From an uncultured Bacilli bacterium (GTDB lineage Bacteria; Bacillota_I; Bacilli_A; ML615J-28; CAG-698), in NCBI GenBank assembly GCA_934096585.1, contig CAKOMG010000008.1, positions 50,660 to 114,659 of the forward strand: a DNA stretch of 64,000 bases, read 5' to 3'. Positions 42,937 to 51,942 of the stretch are shown one piece after another (the first letter of the stretch is position 1; each line of letters begins with the position of its first letter). The position numbers and the translations under genes are program-made. Below the pieces are notes generated by a model that saw only the letters and a list, made by a program, of their open reading frames with translations, ran no database searches and had not been told where the DNA came from.

Positions 42937-44529
42937 CTAATTCACCACATCAAGCTCTAAAAACATATCATTAACGTTACGTTTTAGATATATAACTAGA
43001 GGAATTAAACATCCCATATATATTACAAATACAATTAAGTATGCAAGTAATATATGAAGATTTAAATATGAAGATAAAATCACTATAACAAACATTAGTA
43101 ATGATAAAAAATATAACATAGCTGTAGATAAAAAACTAGATCTCGCTTTATGATGGCGAATTGATAGTTCTTCTATTAAAGCTATTAAATTATAAATAAC
43201 TAACATTATTAAAGTAAATATACTTCCAATTATAAATGTTTTAAAACTAATAACTCCACTTATTAGTAATACTAAGTTGGATATAACCATTGCAATTGTT
43301 GATAAAACAAGTGGTATTAATACTTTTACAACTATTTGATGTATTGTACTAATGGGTATTGTTTTAACAATTTTAATTGTTTTAGTTTCCATTTGAATAT
43401 AATTAGATGCGCCTTGTGATATGATTAAACTAAATAGCATCATCACAAGTATTGTTAAGGCATCTAGGAATGTTGGGACCATGGATATATAATACGCAAA
43501 GACCCCACTTCTAAATATTGTTGTTAAGGCTTTAAGAACTAAATAGGCAAGTAATGGCTCAACAATTAACAAACTTGTAAATGTAGTCATATATGAAGAG
43601 TTCTTAACAAACATAATAAGTTCTTTTTTTATTAATGCTTGGTTAACTGTTTTAACTTTGTAAGGATATGGTTTTACTTTTACATTTATTGTTAAAGATA
43701 TATTTCTTACATAGTTAAATGCAAATATCGAAACACTTAAGCCAAGAATAAATATTCCACCACCAATTCCAAGATAAGGGAATAAGTAACGCATCTTCCC
43801 TTCAACAAATACTTCAGTTAAGAAGTTTATTGGTACTTGGTATTTTTGTAAATTAATTATTTTGTTAATTGAATCTGTTGTAAATAAACTATTAATATTT
43901 CCTCCCGCAACAATCTTAATAAATAAATTTAATACTTTAGAGTATAACAATGTAACTCCAAGCATTAGGATTGTTGAGGCAATAAAACGCAATACATAGT
44001 GTTTATGCAAATATTTCTTTAGTAACCAAAATGGATATACAAGTAAAAGGGCAACTCCACCAATAAAGAAGAATGTTATTACTGGATAAAATAATCCAAG
44101 ATAATAAAACTTTATTGTTTTTGCACCAATAATTCCATAAGACACAAAGATTGGGTATGTAAATATTAAACTCGTAAAATAGTGAGTTAAAAACATAAAG
44201 AATAATTTGGATAAAATTATATCTGTATTTCCAATCGGTCTTGTGGATAATTGTTCAATATCCTTTTCGTTAAAAAATAATTTATTGGCATTAAGTAAGT
44301 TAGAAACTATCAAAAGTAAAGAAATGATAAACAAGAATAAACTCGTAAAAGCATTTTGTGCTTGATGAAAAGTTCCTATCTTCTTTAGTATCGTTGTAAA
44401 CAAGAATACTTCTATTGCTACAAATGATCCTATAAATAATATCGATATTAATAATGATATTATTCTATTTGATAATTTCTTCTCACTATGGAATAACAAC
44501 TTAAAATCTTTAACAAGTAAGGTTAACAT
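42937..44529 (-). CDS. ABC transporter permease, large multi-helix
   Basis: 530 residues with about 12 hydrophobic segments, of the ABC-2/putative exporter type paired with a single-domain ATPase (next gene upstream). The N-terminus LLVKDFKLLFHSEKKLSNR and ISLLLIVSNLLNANKLFFNEKDIEQLSTRPI resemble permeases with a central cytosolic segment that contacts the ATPase. It belongs to the SipW operon, two bases after the ATPase gene and immediately before the 802-residue protein. The substrate is unknown; lipid, peptide or matrix polymer are all possible. Confidence 0.8.
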   Translation of the reverse strand: MLTLLVKDFKLLFHSEKKLSNRIISLLISILFIGSFVAIEVFLFTTILKKIGTFHQAQNAFTSLFLFIISLLLIVSNLLNANKLFFNEKDIEQLSTRPIGNTDIILSKLFFMFLTHYFTSLIFTYPIFVSYGIIGAKTIKFYYLGLFYPVITFFFIGGVALLLVYPFWLLKKYLHKHYVLRFIASTILMLGVTLLYSKVLNLFIKIVAGGNINSLFTTDSINKIINLQKYQVPINFLTEVFVEGKMRYLFPYLGIGGGIFILGLSVSIFAFNYVRNISLTINVKVKPYPYKVKTVNQALIKKELIMFVKNSSYMTTFTSLLIVEPLLAYLVLKALTTIFRSGVFAYYISMVPTFLDALTILVMMLFSLIISQGASNYIQMETKTIKIVKTIPISTIHQIVVKVLIPLVLSTIAMVISNLVLLISGVISFKTFIIGSIFTLIMLVIYNLIALIEELSIRHHKARSSFLSTAMLYFLSLLMFVIVILSSYLNLHILLAYLIVFVIYMGCLIPLVIYLKRNVNDMFLELDVVN

Positions 44530-44531
44530 CT

Positions 44532-45281
44532 TTAACCTCCATAGGTATCAATAAAAATTTTAGATAGTTGAAGTCTCTTATTTGGATTTTTATTTAAGTC
44601 AAATAATTCCTGTACAACGCCATCATTAATAATAGCTACGCGGTCACAAATCTTTGATACTAGTTCAATATTATGGCTTGTTACAAATACGGTATTGCCA
44701 TGATTTGCATACTCTCTCATCATTTTTTTAAGTTCTTCAACTGCCATTATATCTAATCCAACTGTTGGTTCATCTAGAATCCATATTTTTGGACTATATA
44801 ATAAACTTCCAACTAAACATAATTTTTGTTTCATACCATGTGAATAATCAGATATTGGATTAGATAATTCATCTATCTTTAACATAAGTCTATTGCATAA
44901 ATATTCAGTATTTTTCTTAAATTCACCTTCACTAATTTGATAAATACTAGCAATAAATTCTAAGTATTCATATCCAGTCATTTCTTCATAACACGCTGGT
45001 TCACTAGCTACATAGCCAAATGAATATTTTGCTTCAATTGGATTTTTAGTAATATCAAAATCATTTATAAAAATATTTCCTTTATCAAATTTTTTTGATC
45101 CGATAATGCAATCAATTGTTGTTGACTTACCAATACCATTGCGTCCAATAAAGCCAAATAATTCGCCACTATATACTTCTAAATTTAAGCCTTTTAATAC
45201 TTCTTTTTTGCCATAAGACTTATATAAATTTTCTACTTTAATTGAAGGGATAATTATCTCTTCTTGAATTTTTTCTTCCAC
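44532..45281 (-). CDS. ABC transporter ATP-binding protein
   Basis: 249 residues from a GTG start (AAGGAGG upstream). Walker A GRNGIGKST near 48-56, signature region DYSHGMKQKL, Walker B IWILDEPTVGLD, and switch His in VTSHN. Of the CcmA/DRA-type ATPases that serve ABC-2-like permeases. Note SHGMKQ in place of SGGQ, common in this subgroup. One base separates it from the zinc-ribbon protein gene upstream, two bases from its permease downstream, so it is a firm part of the operon. Confidence 0.92.
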   Translation of the reverse strand: MEEKIQEEIIIPSIKVENLYKSYGKKEVLKGLNLEVYSGELFGFIGRNGIGKSTTIDCIIGSKKFDKGNIFINDFDITKNPIEAKYSFGYVASEPACYEEMTGYEYLEFIASIYQISEGEFKKNTEYLCNRLMLKIDELSNPISDYSHGMKQKLCLVGSLLYSPKIWILDEPTVGLDIMAVEELKKMMREYANHGNTVFVTSHNIELVSKICDRVAIINDGVVQELFDLNKNPNKRLQLSKIFIDTYGG

Positions 45282-45282
45282 C

Positions 45283-46518
45283 CTACAACCTCCTTATCTT
45301 TTTAAACCATATTGTATTTTTATCTTTGAATAAGTAACTAGAATTACAAGAAGTACATATATATAAATTTTTCTTATTTTCAATTTCTTTACTTTTACAT
45401 ACTGGGCAGTATGTAGTATATACTTCTTTCTTTCCTGTGTAAGTTTTTATACTTTCACTTATGATATAGTCTATTAATTCTTGTTCTAATTTGGGATTAT
45501 GAAATACAAGATGATTGTTATCTAGACTTTCAATATTGTATATTTTTAATAAATAATTAAAATCACCATCTAAATTTAAATCTTTTGTTTCTTCATTTAA
45601 ATCAATATAAATATTAGTTATTGATTTTATATTTTTATATTCTACTGTATATTTAATATAATCATCTTTAATATTAATATTAATTTTAAAATCATTTGCA
45701 TTAAAATATACATCACTTAAATCTTTAGTTTCTTCATCAAGAACAAATTTTCTTTCTTTAAAGTTTTGGATTATTAATACTAAATAGTATTTCTTTAAGT
45801 CATTTAATAATGCTTCATAGTCTGTATATTGTATAAACTTTTTATAGAACTTAAAGCAATAGTTATATAAACGATCTTTTGTAAGAATGTTTGTTGGGGT
45901 AATGACATGTCCCCTTAAACTTTCCTTTGATACTTCTTTATAAAAGTATGTTCCTTTGATATAGCGAAGTCTTCTATTAAGTTTTTTCGCATATTGGATT
46001 AATTCTTCTATAGTTTTATCTTCTCTTAATTCCTGTGTACCATCGATTGATGGAATTAATGATTCATACATATCTAAAAATGTGTTTACTTCAATATCAA
46101 TTAAATCGATAAGCATACCAATAAAAATATTTTCGTATATTTTTATATCATCTGTATATTGAAAATGATGCACATATTCAGGGACCATTTCATACTCTTT
46201 TTCTTTCCAAAGTGATGGTTCTTTATAACACATTTGAAAGGCTTCATTAGAAATGTGCCCTGCAATATCGCTTCTTAAAATTATATCTTCTGTTTTATTT
46301 GATATATGTGGTTTTGCAATAATTGATGTTATTGCATCAAGAACAAATGAAACATCATCGAAGAATTCATTATTCTTTTCACTATATAATTCTTGTAATG
46401 ATTCAAGTTTTATTTTGTTTATGTTTTTATAAAAAGATATAATGTTTTCTGACTTGTTTTGATATTCATTTATGATATTTGTTATATCTTTAAGTCTTCT
46501 TTCTTCGATGATTCTCAT
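45283..46518 (-). CDS. Zinc-ribbon protein, partner of the AAA+ ATPase (DUF2357/McrC-like?)
   Basis: 411 residues, soluble. An N-terminal helical part (IIEERRLKDITNIINEYQNK), a central region with YEMVPEYVHHFQYTDDIKIYENIFIGMLIDLID, and LNRRLRYIKGTYFYKEVSK. This order resembles the DUF2357/McrC-like companions of McrB-type ATPases. The C-terminus is a zinc ribbon: CPVC-x13-CTSC. I see no PD-(D/E)xK nuclease motif, so it is probably not a restriction subunit. It starts two bases after the ATPase gene. The McrC-like reading is by context and length only; no family is certain. Confidence 0.55.
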   Translation of the reverse strand: MRIIEERRLKDITNIINEYQNKSENIISFYKNINKIKLESLQELYSEKNNEFFDDVSFVLDAITSIIAKPHISNKTEDIILRSDIAGHISNEAFQMCYKEPSLWKEKEYEMVPEYVHHFQYTDDIKIYENIFIGMLIDLIDIEVNTFLDMYESLIPSIDGTQELREDKTIEELIQYAKKLNRRLRYIKGTYFYKEVSKESLRGHVITPTNILTKDRLYNYCFKFYKKFIQYTDYEALLNDLKKYYLVLIIQNFKERKFVLDEETKDLSDVYFNANDFKININIKDDYIKYTVEYKNIKSITNIYIDLNEETKDLNLDGDFNYLLKIYNIESLDNNHLVFHNPKLEQELIDYIISESIKTYTGKKEVYTTYCPVCKSKEIENKKNLYICTSCNSSYLFKDKNTIWFKKIRRL

Positions 46519-46520
46519 AA

Positions 46521-48314
46521 TTACAACCTTCTTAAAATACTATTTATTGTTTGTTCACTACGTTTTAGAACATTAGCTCCATAAGTTTTATTAATTAATG
46601 TTAATAATTCTTTTAAAGCTACTTTTACATAATCTTCAAATCTTCCTTCTATTTTACTAATTACTTTACGAGAAAGTAAGAAGTCTAAGGCATCTTCTTT
46701 TTTACCACCACATGATACAAATATTGGAACTATTTCTTCTATTTGTGTTAAGATACGGTTACCAAATGTAATATCAAATTCATCTTTAATGAATGATGTA
46801 ATTTTTGTAAACTTTTCAAAGTCTTTATCAGTCATCTTAAAGCTTTCATTTGCTTTAGCATTATTATATAATTCTTGTAATTTTGAATTACTTAAATTAA
46901 CTGGACTAGCATCTCCTTCAACTAGGAAGGCATCATTTCTATCTTCAAAATCAATTGTTATAGCACGGTCATATACTTTATCAGTAATTGTGAATGTTGA
47001 ATCGTCCTTGTTTGCTGTACCAACAAAATAAGAATTGTTAGGGATTTGAATTAATCCGTTATCTAATTTTGCGGGTGGGATGAATCCGTATGGAAGTTGC
47101 ATAACTCTAATCTTCCATTCATCTTCTGGATATTCAAGAACAGATAAGAAATCCGCAAAGTAATATTCAACACGTGAAATGTTCATTTCATCTAATACGA
47201 AGATATGAATCATATCAGGATTATAGTTTGCATGATATAATGTTGTTAAGAAATCTGTTTCCGAATAACTTTTTGAGAAGTCACTAAAGTATCCAATTAG
47301 ATTTGTTTTGTCTCTCCATGTTGCTTGAACTGGAATGAATAAACAATTAGCTTTAATGAATTTTGCAAAGTATCTTGGTAAACTTGATTTACCTGTACCT
47401 GACAAACCTTCAAGAATTGTGAAGTGACTTGTTCCAAATCCACTTATAAAGAATCTGATGGTATCAATATCAAAGTATAATTTTTCTGTTTGTGCTAGAT
47501 AATTTCTAAATCTTTCACATAATTCATTTAGTGTTATGTTGTCTGTTTCGACCTTTTCAATTACATATCCACTATATTCTTCATCCATTGTTGATAAAGC
47601 AGGGAATACTTTTGATCTGTCATCAAGTGTTTCCGCTTGACGAGTGATTGATTGTGCTTCTCCGCCTCCACTAACAACTCCAGTTCCTATACCACTAGCA
47701 TTAACTGACATATTATCTGGTGTATCAAAGTTAGCAGTTACATCTGTATTATCTTCTTCATCATCAAATTCAGGTAACTCTTTTTGATCAACTGATTTAA
47801 ATGGTTTGTCAACTAATATAAAGTTAACAACGAACATTAGTACTCCACCAATTAATGCAAATAAGAATACGTAAATGCATGTTGCAAGTAAGATACTTTG
47901 CCAAACAAATAATAATACATTTCCTAAGTTTTCTTTTGTCATTGGACTTTGGATTAATAATCCAACACCTAGTGATAATACTAAACAAGTAAGTAGTGAT
48001 AATACATATGTTATTATCATTTTTAAGCTAAATACTTTTTTGTTGTTAACTTTAGCGTATTGTTTTTCGTATAAAAATACGCCAACAAATACACTAATGT
48101 ATATAGCTACTAGTATTAAACATACATAACCTGATATTCCACATTCTATTGACTTAAAGTTTAAAGCATTTCCAAGTAAAGCAATTGGATTCTTTTTACT
48201 TGCAAATGAGTGGCTTCCTTCTAAGCATAATCCTGTAAATAAAAGGATAAATGAATAAAAGAATGCAAGTGATAATTTAATTAAATTTTTTCTTGTAAAA
48301 TATGGTTTAATCAT
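46521..48314 (-). CDS. Membrane-anchored McrB/MoxR-type AAA+ ATPase
   Basis: 597 residues from ATG 48314 (AAAGGGAAG upstream), overlapping the sipW end by 8 bases; ATG 48347 is less likely. Four membrane helices occupy about residues 16-33, 61-83, 97-122 and 132-169. A low-complexity linker follows (GIGTGVVSGGGE). The AAA+ domain has Walker A GLSGTGKSS (303-311), Walker B IFVLDEMN, and a sensor-1 region FVGTANKDDSTFTITDKVYDRA, the pattern of McrB/AAA_5 proteins. Such ATPases are normally soluble; the membrane anchor and place between SipW and an ABC transporter suggest work in export or assembly of the fibre proteins. That is inference. Confidence 0.8.
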   Translation of the reverse strand: MIKPYFTRKNLIKLSLAFFYSFILLFTGLCLEGSHSFASKKNPIALLGNALNFKSIECGISGYVCLILVAIYISVFVGVFLYEKQYAKVNNKKVFSLKMIITYVLSLLTCLVLSLGVGLLIQSPMTKENLGNVLLFVWQSILLATCIYVFLFALIGGVLMFVVNFILVDKPFKSVDQKELPEFDDEEDNTDVTANFDTPDNMSVNASGIGTGVVSGGGEAQSITRQAETLDDRSKVFPALSTMDEEYSGYVIEKVETDNITLNELCERFRNYLAQTEKLYFDIDTIRFFISGFGTSHFTILEGLSGTGKSSLPRYFAKFIKANCLFIPVQATWRDKTNLIGYFSDFSKSYSETDFLTTLYHANYNPDMIHIFVLDEMNISRVEYYFADFLSVLEYPEDEWKIRVMQLPYGFIPPAKLDNGLIQIPNNSYFVGTANKDDSTFTITDKVYDRAITIDFEDRNDAFLVEGDASPVNLSNSKLQELYNNAKANESFKMTDKDFEKFTKITSFIKDEFDITFGNRILTQIEEIVPIFVSCGGKKEDALDFLLSRKVISKIEGRFEDYVKVALKELLTLINKTYGANVLKRSEQTINSILRRL

Positions 48315-49311
48315 TTTTGTTTTCTTCCCTTTCAATGATGATTTCACTTGAAGTAATTTCTGTATCTTGTGTTACTTCTTTTATTAATACATCATTTGAT
48401 TTATTTAAATAATTGTTATCTGTAATTTCGTTTTTTTCAATGAATCCTTCTTCGTTAAAGGTATATGCATATCCTTTATAAAAGATTGTTTCACTGTATT
48501 CTGCTTTTAAAGCATTTTTTCCAAAGTCATCTGAATAATCAATTGCTTCTTCTAATATTCTTGCACGATTTTCTTGTACACGATTAATTTTATTCGTAAT
48601 GGAATCAATCATAAACATACAGTATATAAGTGAAAGAATCGTGATGATACCAGCATAAGATTGTAAGAACATTATAAACATTCCTATTCCTTCAAGTTTA
48701 TTTCCTGTGTATTTTCCGATTACATCTTTAAATTCAGGATGATACTTGTCGGTTGCATTATTGGCGTCACCACGAGTTTCATAATTTTGACTATTTATTT
48801 TAATTATTCTATGTATAACATTTATTTCTTCATCATTACGATATGCGATAACATCATATAGTGATAGTTCACTGGGATCATTCACTTTTTGTAAAATGAT
48901 TATATCATATTTTTGAAATTGATTATTTAAATTATTTGAAAAAAGATATGTGTTTTCTTCATTTTGTTTACTCATTGATCCTGAGGCTACTACCATAATT
49001 GCATGGTTTCCTATCATTGTGGTATTGCCTGAAAATCTATTAATCAATGCGAAAATAAATAATGGTACTACAATTGCAAGTAATAAATAGAAGAAGATAT
49101 TTTTGATTATTCTAAATATCTTCCTTTTTTTCTTTACATGCGTTTGTTTTTCATAAACCATTTCATCAATGATTTCAATATCTTTTTTTCCTGTTTTAAT
49201 TTCACCTATTTGAGCAGTTGCATAAGATTTATACAAAATTGTAAATATTGCTGCGAAACTAAACACTCCAACAAACGTAACGATTAAAGAAATAATTTCA
49301 GTTGTTGTCAT
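48307..49311 (-). CDS. sipW: SipW-type (ER-type) signal peptidase I
   Basis: 334 residues. Membrane helices at ~6-28, ~70-92 and ~208-232. The catalytic part lies outside the cell: Ser112 in VVASGSMS, His167 in INVIHRI (the ER/SipW type uses Ser-His, not Ser-Lys), and TRGDANNATD with Asp182/Asp188. The C-terminal ~100 residues are a cytosolic acidic tail, longer than in Bacillus SipW. It cuts the SipW-type signal segments of TasA-like proteins; at least eight such substrates are in this window, two of them directly upstream in the same operon. Confidence 0.92.
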   Translation of the reverse strand: MTTTEIISLIVTFVGVFSFAAIFTILYKSYATAQIGEIKTGKKDIEIIDEMVYEKQTHVKKKRKIFRIIKNIFFYLLLAIVVPLFIFALINRFSGNTTMIGNHAIMVVASGSMSKQNEENTYLFSNNLNNQFQKYDIIILQKVNDPSELSLYDVIAYRNDEEINVIHRIIKINSQNYETRGDANNATDKYHPEFKDVIGKYTGNKLEGIGMFIMFLQSYAGIITILSLIYCMFMIDSITNKINRVQENRARILEEAIDYSDDFGKNALKAEYSETIFYKGYAYTFNEEGFIEKNEITDNNYLNKSNDVLIKEVTQDTEITSSEIIIEREENKND

Positions 49312-49319
49312 AGATTACT

Positions 49320-50036
49320 TTAATCTGCTTTTGCTTCAATTATTATTGTAAATTTAGGAGCTTCGGCATTTTTGTGATTTTCAATCACGTCCGCTCTATT
49401 AGCACCTGGTGCTATTAACTCGTTATAATATCCATACACACATGCTCTTAAATTTTCTAAATTTGTTTTTACAATAGCAAGATCCACTGTTTTGCCTGTT
49501 TCATCTTCATCATAATATCTTCCAGGATTCATTCCTTTAAATGTTTCTCCCCATGCAATTGTAATTGTTTCTTTTAAATGATATGGGTTCTCGCTATTAA
49601 CATCATATCCAGTAATTACCTTACCTGCTATGTAATCTGTAGGTAGTACTAAGTATCCCAACTCAACTGCTTTTTGAATTCCTTCAGGAACCACAAATTT
49701 AACAGTTAAAGTCTTCAAATATTTTAATGGTGAAATATCAGCTTCTACTATAACAGTTCTAATATCATCTAATATTCCATCTCCACGAACACGACCACTA
49801 TTATCATTTTTTTCTGGTTCAAATGTTAATGATGGAACAGATAATGTTGGTGTGGTAATTGTTAGACTACTATCAACAACTTGACCAACAGTAATATTTC
49901 CATCTTTATCTTTACTTGCATTTGCTGACATAATCCAAGCAGCGAAACCTGTTGAGATTAATGCTATTGAAGCAAAGATTAATACTCCAAATAAAATGAT
50001 TTTTCTCTTATAAGAGTTCCTTGTTAATTTAACCAT
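49320..50036 (-). CDS. TasA-like fibre/matrix protein, SipW substrate
   Basis: 238 residues. Signal segment LIFASIALISTGFAAWIMSANASKD (split over 15-45) with GFAAW as in other SipW substrates, then the conserved GNITVGQVVDSSLTI start of the mature domain. The mature part is beta-rich with ITIAWGETFKGMNPGRYY, a motif it shares with the next gene (KLTWGEKFGGNNPCDYF). Proteins of this class (TasA, camelysin) form extracellular fibres or are surface proteases. No metal-binding HExxH is visible, so the fibre role is preferred. Lies between the other fibre gene and sipW; RBS GAGGAAT. Confidence 0.85.
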   Translation of the reverse strand: MVKLTRNSYKRKIILFGVLIFASIALISTGFAAWIMSANASKDKDGNITVGQVVDSSLTITTPTLSVPSLTFEPEKNDNSGRVRGDGILDDIRTVIVEADISPLKYLKTLTVKFVVPEGIQKAVELGYLVLPTDYIAGKVITGYDVNSENPYHLKETITIAWGETFKGMNPGRYYDEDETGKTVDLAIVKTNLENLRACVYGYYNELIAPGANRADVIENHKNAEAPKFTIIIEAKAD

Positions 50037-50054
50037 GATTTATTTATTCCTCTA

Positions 50055-50699
50055 TTATTTATTAGATACTGTAATTGTTAATTTATATGAAGCATTTTTG
50101 ATTTTTTCAACTTCCTTCATATACTTTGCTGCATAATCGCCCCATGTTTGTGGTTCTGTTTCTGCTAAGCCTGTTGCGCCATCAATGTCTTTTCCTTTAA
50201 AATAGTCGCAAGGATTATTCCCACCAAATTTTTCTCCCCAAGTTAATTTAATTGTTATAGTATATTCTCCTACTTTATCAGTAACTGGTTCTGCTGTAAC
50301 TGTTGGTAATGCTCCTACTACCTTAGCATCTGATGCTGTTTTATAAGTTTCAGATGTTTCAGTTAAGTCGACAGTTATTGTTTTAGGTGTTATAGCTTTA
50401 CCATCTGCTGTAACCTTAACATTATATACAACTGTTAAATTTTCTGTTAGATCTCCATTATTGTAAAACCAATGATTAGAATTATTACTGTCATTTTTTC
50501 CAAATGTTAAATCAGGTTTTGAACCTTCAGCTAATGAAACTTCTAACGATAGTCTTTGATCTGTAACTGTATCAACAGTAATATTTCCTGTCTGTTCTTT
50601 ATTTGCATCAACACTAATTACCCATGATGCAAAACCAACACTTACTAATGCAAGAGCTGCTAGTAAGCATAATACTAATGTCATTGTTTTTCTTTTCAT
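50055..50699 (-). CDS. TasA-like fibre/matrix protein, SipW substrate, first gene of the operon
   Basis: 214 residues. Signal LALVSVGFASWVISVDANKEQ, then GNITVDTVTDQRLSL, the same start of mature domain as its neighbour. A single beta domain rich in Thr, Val and Lys, with KLTWGEKFGGNNPCDYF near 150. Placed first, behind a consensus promoter, so it should be the most abundant product, as expected for a major fibre subunit. It contains one Cys in the WGE motif, unusual for exported proteins. RBS GGAGATTATGG, spacing slightly long. Confidence 0.85.
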   Translation of the reverse strand: MKRKTMTLVLCLLAALALVSVGFASWVISVDANKEQTGNITVDTVTDQRLSLEVSLAEGSKPDLTFGKNDSNNSNHWFYNNGDLTENLTVVYNVKVTADGKAITPKTITVDLTETSETYKTASDAKVVGALPTVTAEPVTDKVGEYTITIKLTWGEKFGGNNPCDYFKGKDIDGATGLAETEPQTWGDYAAKYMKEVEKIKNASYKLTITVSNK

Positions 50700-50761
50700 T
50701 TTTCCATAATCTCCTTTTTAAAAAAACTATTAACATTTTTATTATATTTAAAATGTTTAAG

Positions 50762-50781
50762 AAATATGAATGATCATATTT
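50762..50781. promoter_or_regulatory. Dyad in the leader of the SipW operon
   Basis: AAATATGA-ATGA-TCATATTT, 8-bp arms, about 10-30 bases downstream of the start of transcription; an operator or short hairpin. Confidence 0.5.
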
Positions 50782-50789
50782 ATACTTAT

Positions 50790-50818
50790 ATTATACACCT
50801 GTTTCAAAAAAATGTCAA
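50790..50818 (-). promoter_or_regulatory. Consensus promoter of the nine-gene SipW operon
   Basis: Minus strand TTGACA, 17-nt spacer, TATAAT, perfect at both boxes. It drives 50699 down to 39439. Confidence 0.85.
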
Positions 50819-50824
50819 ATTAAG

Positions 50825-50841
50825 GTGAAAAACGTTTGCAC
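50825..50841. promoter_or_regulatory. Cre-like sequence upstream of the SipW operon promoter
   Basis: Minus strand GTGCAAACGTTTTTCAC: one perfect cre half (TGCAAACG), the other half shifted by one T. It shares GTGAAAA(A)CGTTTG with the box at 29395-29409, reading the opposite strand. It lies just upstream of the -35 box. Confidence 0.4.
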
Positions 50842-50915
50842 ATCTTGTCTATTTTCATAAAAAAATAAATTATATTATCATTAAATTTAAAAACAAATAC
50901 TAACAATTACCCATC

Positions 50916-50945
50916 AAAAAAAGTAATAAGCTAATACTTATTACT
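50916..50945 (-). terminator. Terminator of the PH-like membrane protein gene
   Basis: AGTAATAAG-TATTAG-CTTATTACT then seven U on the minus strand; the stop codon lies in the 5' arm. Confidence 0.85.
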
Positions 50946-51357
50946 CCTTTGTCATATACATATCAATAAATTCCTGTGAAAGTTCTTTAATAACATATGT
51001 CCTTTCCACATTTCTATCCTCATGATGAATATTTAATTTTATTTCATTTGTTGCTGAATACTTTGTTACTTGTACAATATCTTCTTTTTTTAGTTTCACA
51101 TCACCAAATAAACCCCTAAGATATAATATACCATCTTCTTCAACTAATACATTCTTACATATAAATAATCTTGTTGTTGCATAAGCCATCATTAAAGTAA
51201 TAATACTAAACACAACAATAATCCAAGTAAATGCATATTTCTTATCTTGGATCTTTGATATAATCATAAGTATTGTTCCCGCAAGAAAGAAGATTGTAGC
51301 ACCAAGTGATATAAATTCATTACCACCAGTTGATTGCTTAATAAGTGTTTTTTTCAT
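50941..51357 (-). CDS. Small membrane protein with bacterial PH-like domain
   Basis: 138 residues from ATG 51357 (GAGGAAT upstream), preferred over ATG 51393. Two membrane helices (LGATIFFLAGTILMIISKI and FTWIIVVFSIITLMMAYAT), then a ~75-residue PH-like fold: KNVLVEEDGILYLRGLFGDV, KLKKEDIVQVTKYSATNEIKL, ending ELSQEFIDMYMTKE. Same architecture as the broken gene at 57189-57632. bPH proteins are of general membrane-associated, mostly unknown function. Confidence 0.75.
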   Translation of the reverse strand: MKKTLIKQSTGGNEFISLGATIFFLAGTILMIISKIQDKKYAFTWIIVVFSIITLMMAYATTRLFICKNVLVEEDGILYLRGLFGDVKLKKEDIVQVTKYSATNEIKLNIHHEDRNVERTYVIKELSQEFIDMYMTKE

Positions 51358-51563
51358 AACTATTCCTCTAAAATTATTTTCATTTATAAACATTTATTTC
51401 CTACTAGAAATACACATTTATATATCTTTCTAGTAACATAAAGAATTAAAAGATTAATAATAACAACAATTTCTATAATAAAAAATATATCAACCATTTA
51501 TAATTATTAATATCTTTCTTTATAATTAATACTATTATAAATAAAGTATATCATATATTGATT

Positions 51564-51597
51564 AAAAAAAAAAGTACTTTGAGTACTTTTCTTTTTT
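51564..51597. terminator. Bidirectional terminator hairpin
   Basis: AAAGTACT-TTG-AGTACTTTT with A and T runs outside. On its minus-strand upstream side (51608-51635) is GCTAGGCACGGTTATTAC, part of which (ACGGTTATTAC) also occurs in the 3.6 kb small RNA; no gene seen there. Confidence 0.7.
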
Positions 51598-51749
51598 ATT
51601 TGTTATGTAAAGTAATAACCGTGCCTAGCTAACAAACATTAAATAGTATAGTTTTATAAGTATTATAAATAGCCATAAATTATAACTACTTTTTTTACCA
51701 TTAATTCTTTAAATATAAAAATTAAAGAAAACCAATTATATGCTATTTT

Positions 51750-51908
51750 TTAATTATTATTACTATAAACTACTTCGTTACCACTTAACTCGCAATAAGT
51801 ATTAGATAAATCATCTTCATTTTTTATTGGTGCAGGATCATTTGAACAACCAACAAGAAACATAGTTAAAACTAAAATCACAAAAACACTTAAAATTTTT
51901 TTAATCAT
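51750..51908 (-). CDS. Very small lipoprotein, 52 residues
   Basis: Signal MIKKILSVFVILVLTMFLVG with lipobox LVGC (Cys21), then a 31-residue hydrophilic tail (NDPAPIKNEDDLSNTYCELS). RBS AAAGGAGT five to seven bases before the ATG. Complete and open, so probably expressed; the tail is too short for a domain. It lies upstream of nothing obvious and 34 bases after panE on the same strand, so it may be co-transcribed with panE. Confidence 0.7.
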   Translation of the reverse strand: MIKKILSVFVILVLTMFLVGCSNDPAPIKNEDDLSNTYCELSGNEVVYSNNN

Positions 51909-51942
51909 TATTAACTCCTTTTTTATTATGAACTTTACTACT

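Noticed and set aside
46521..48314. McrBC restriction system
   Set aside because: The ATPase is membrane-anchored, the partner shows no nuclease motif, and the genes are embedded in a SipW/ABC export operon.
49320..50036. Camelysin-type metalloprotease
   Set aside because: No HExxH or other metal-binding motif is visible, so the fibre-protein reading is preferred.
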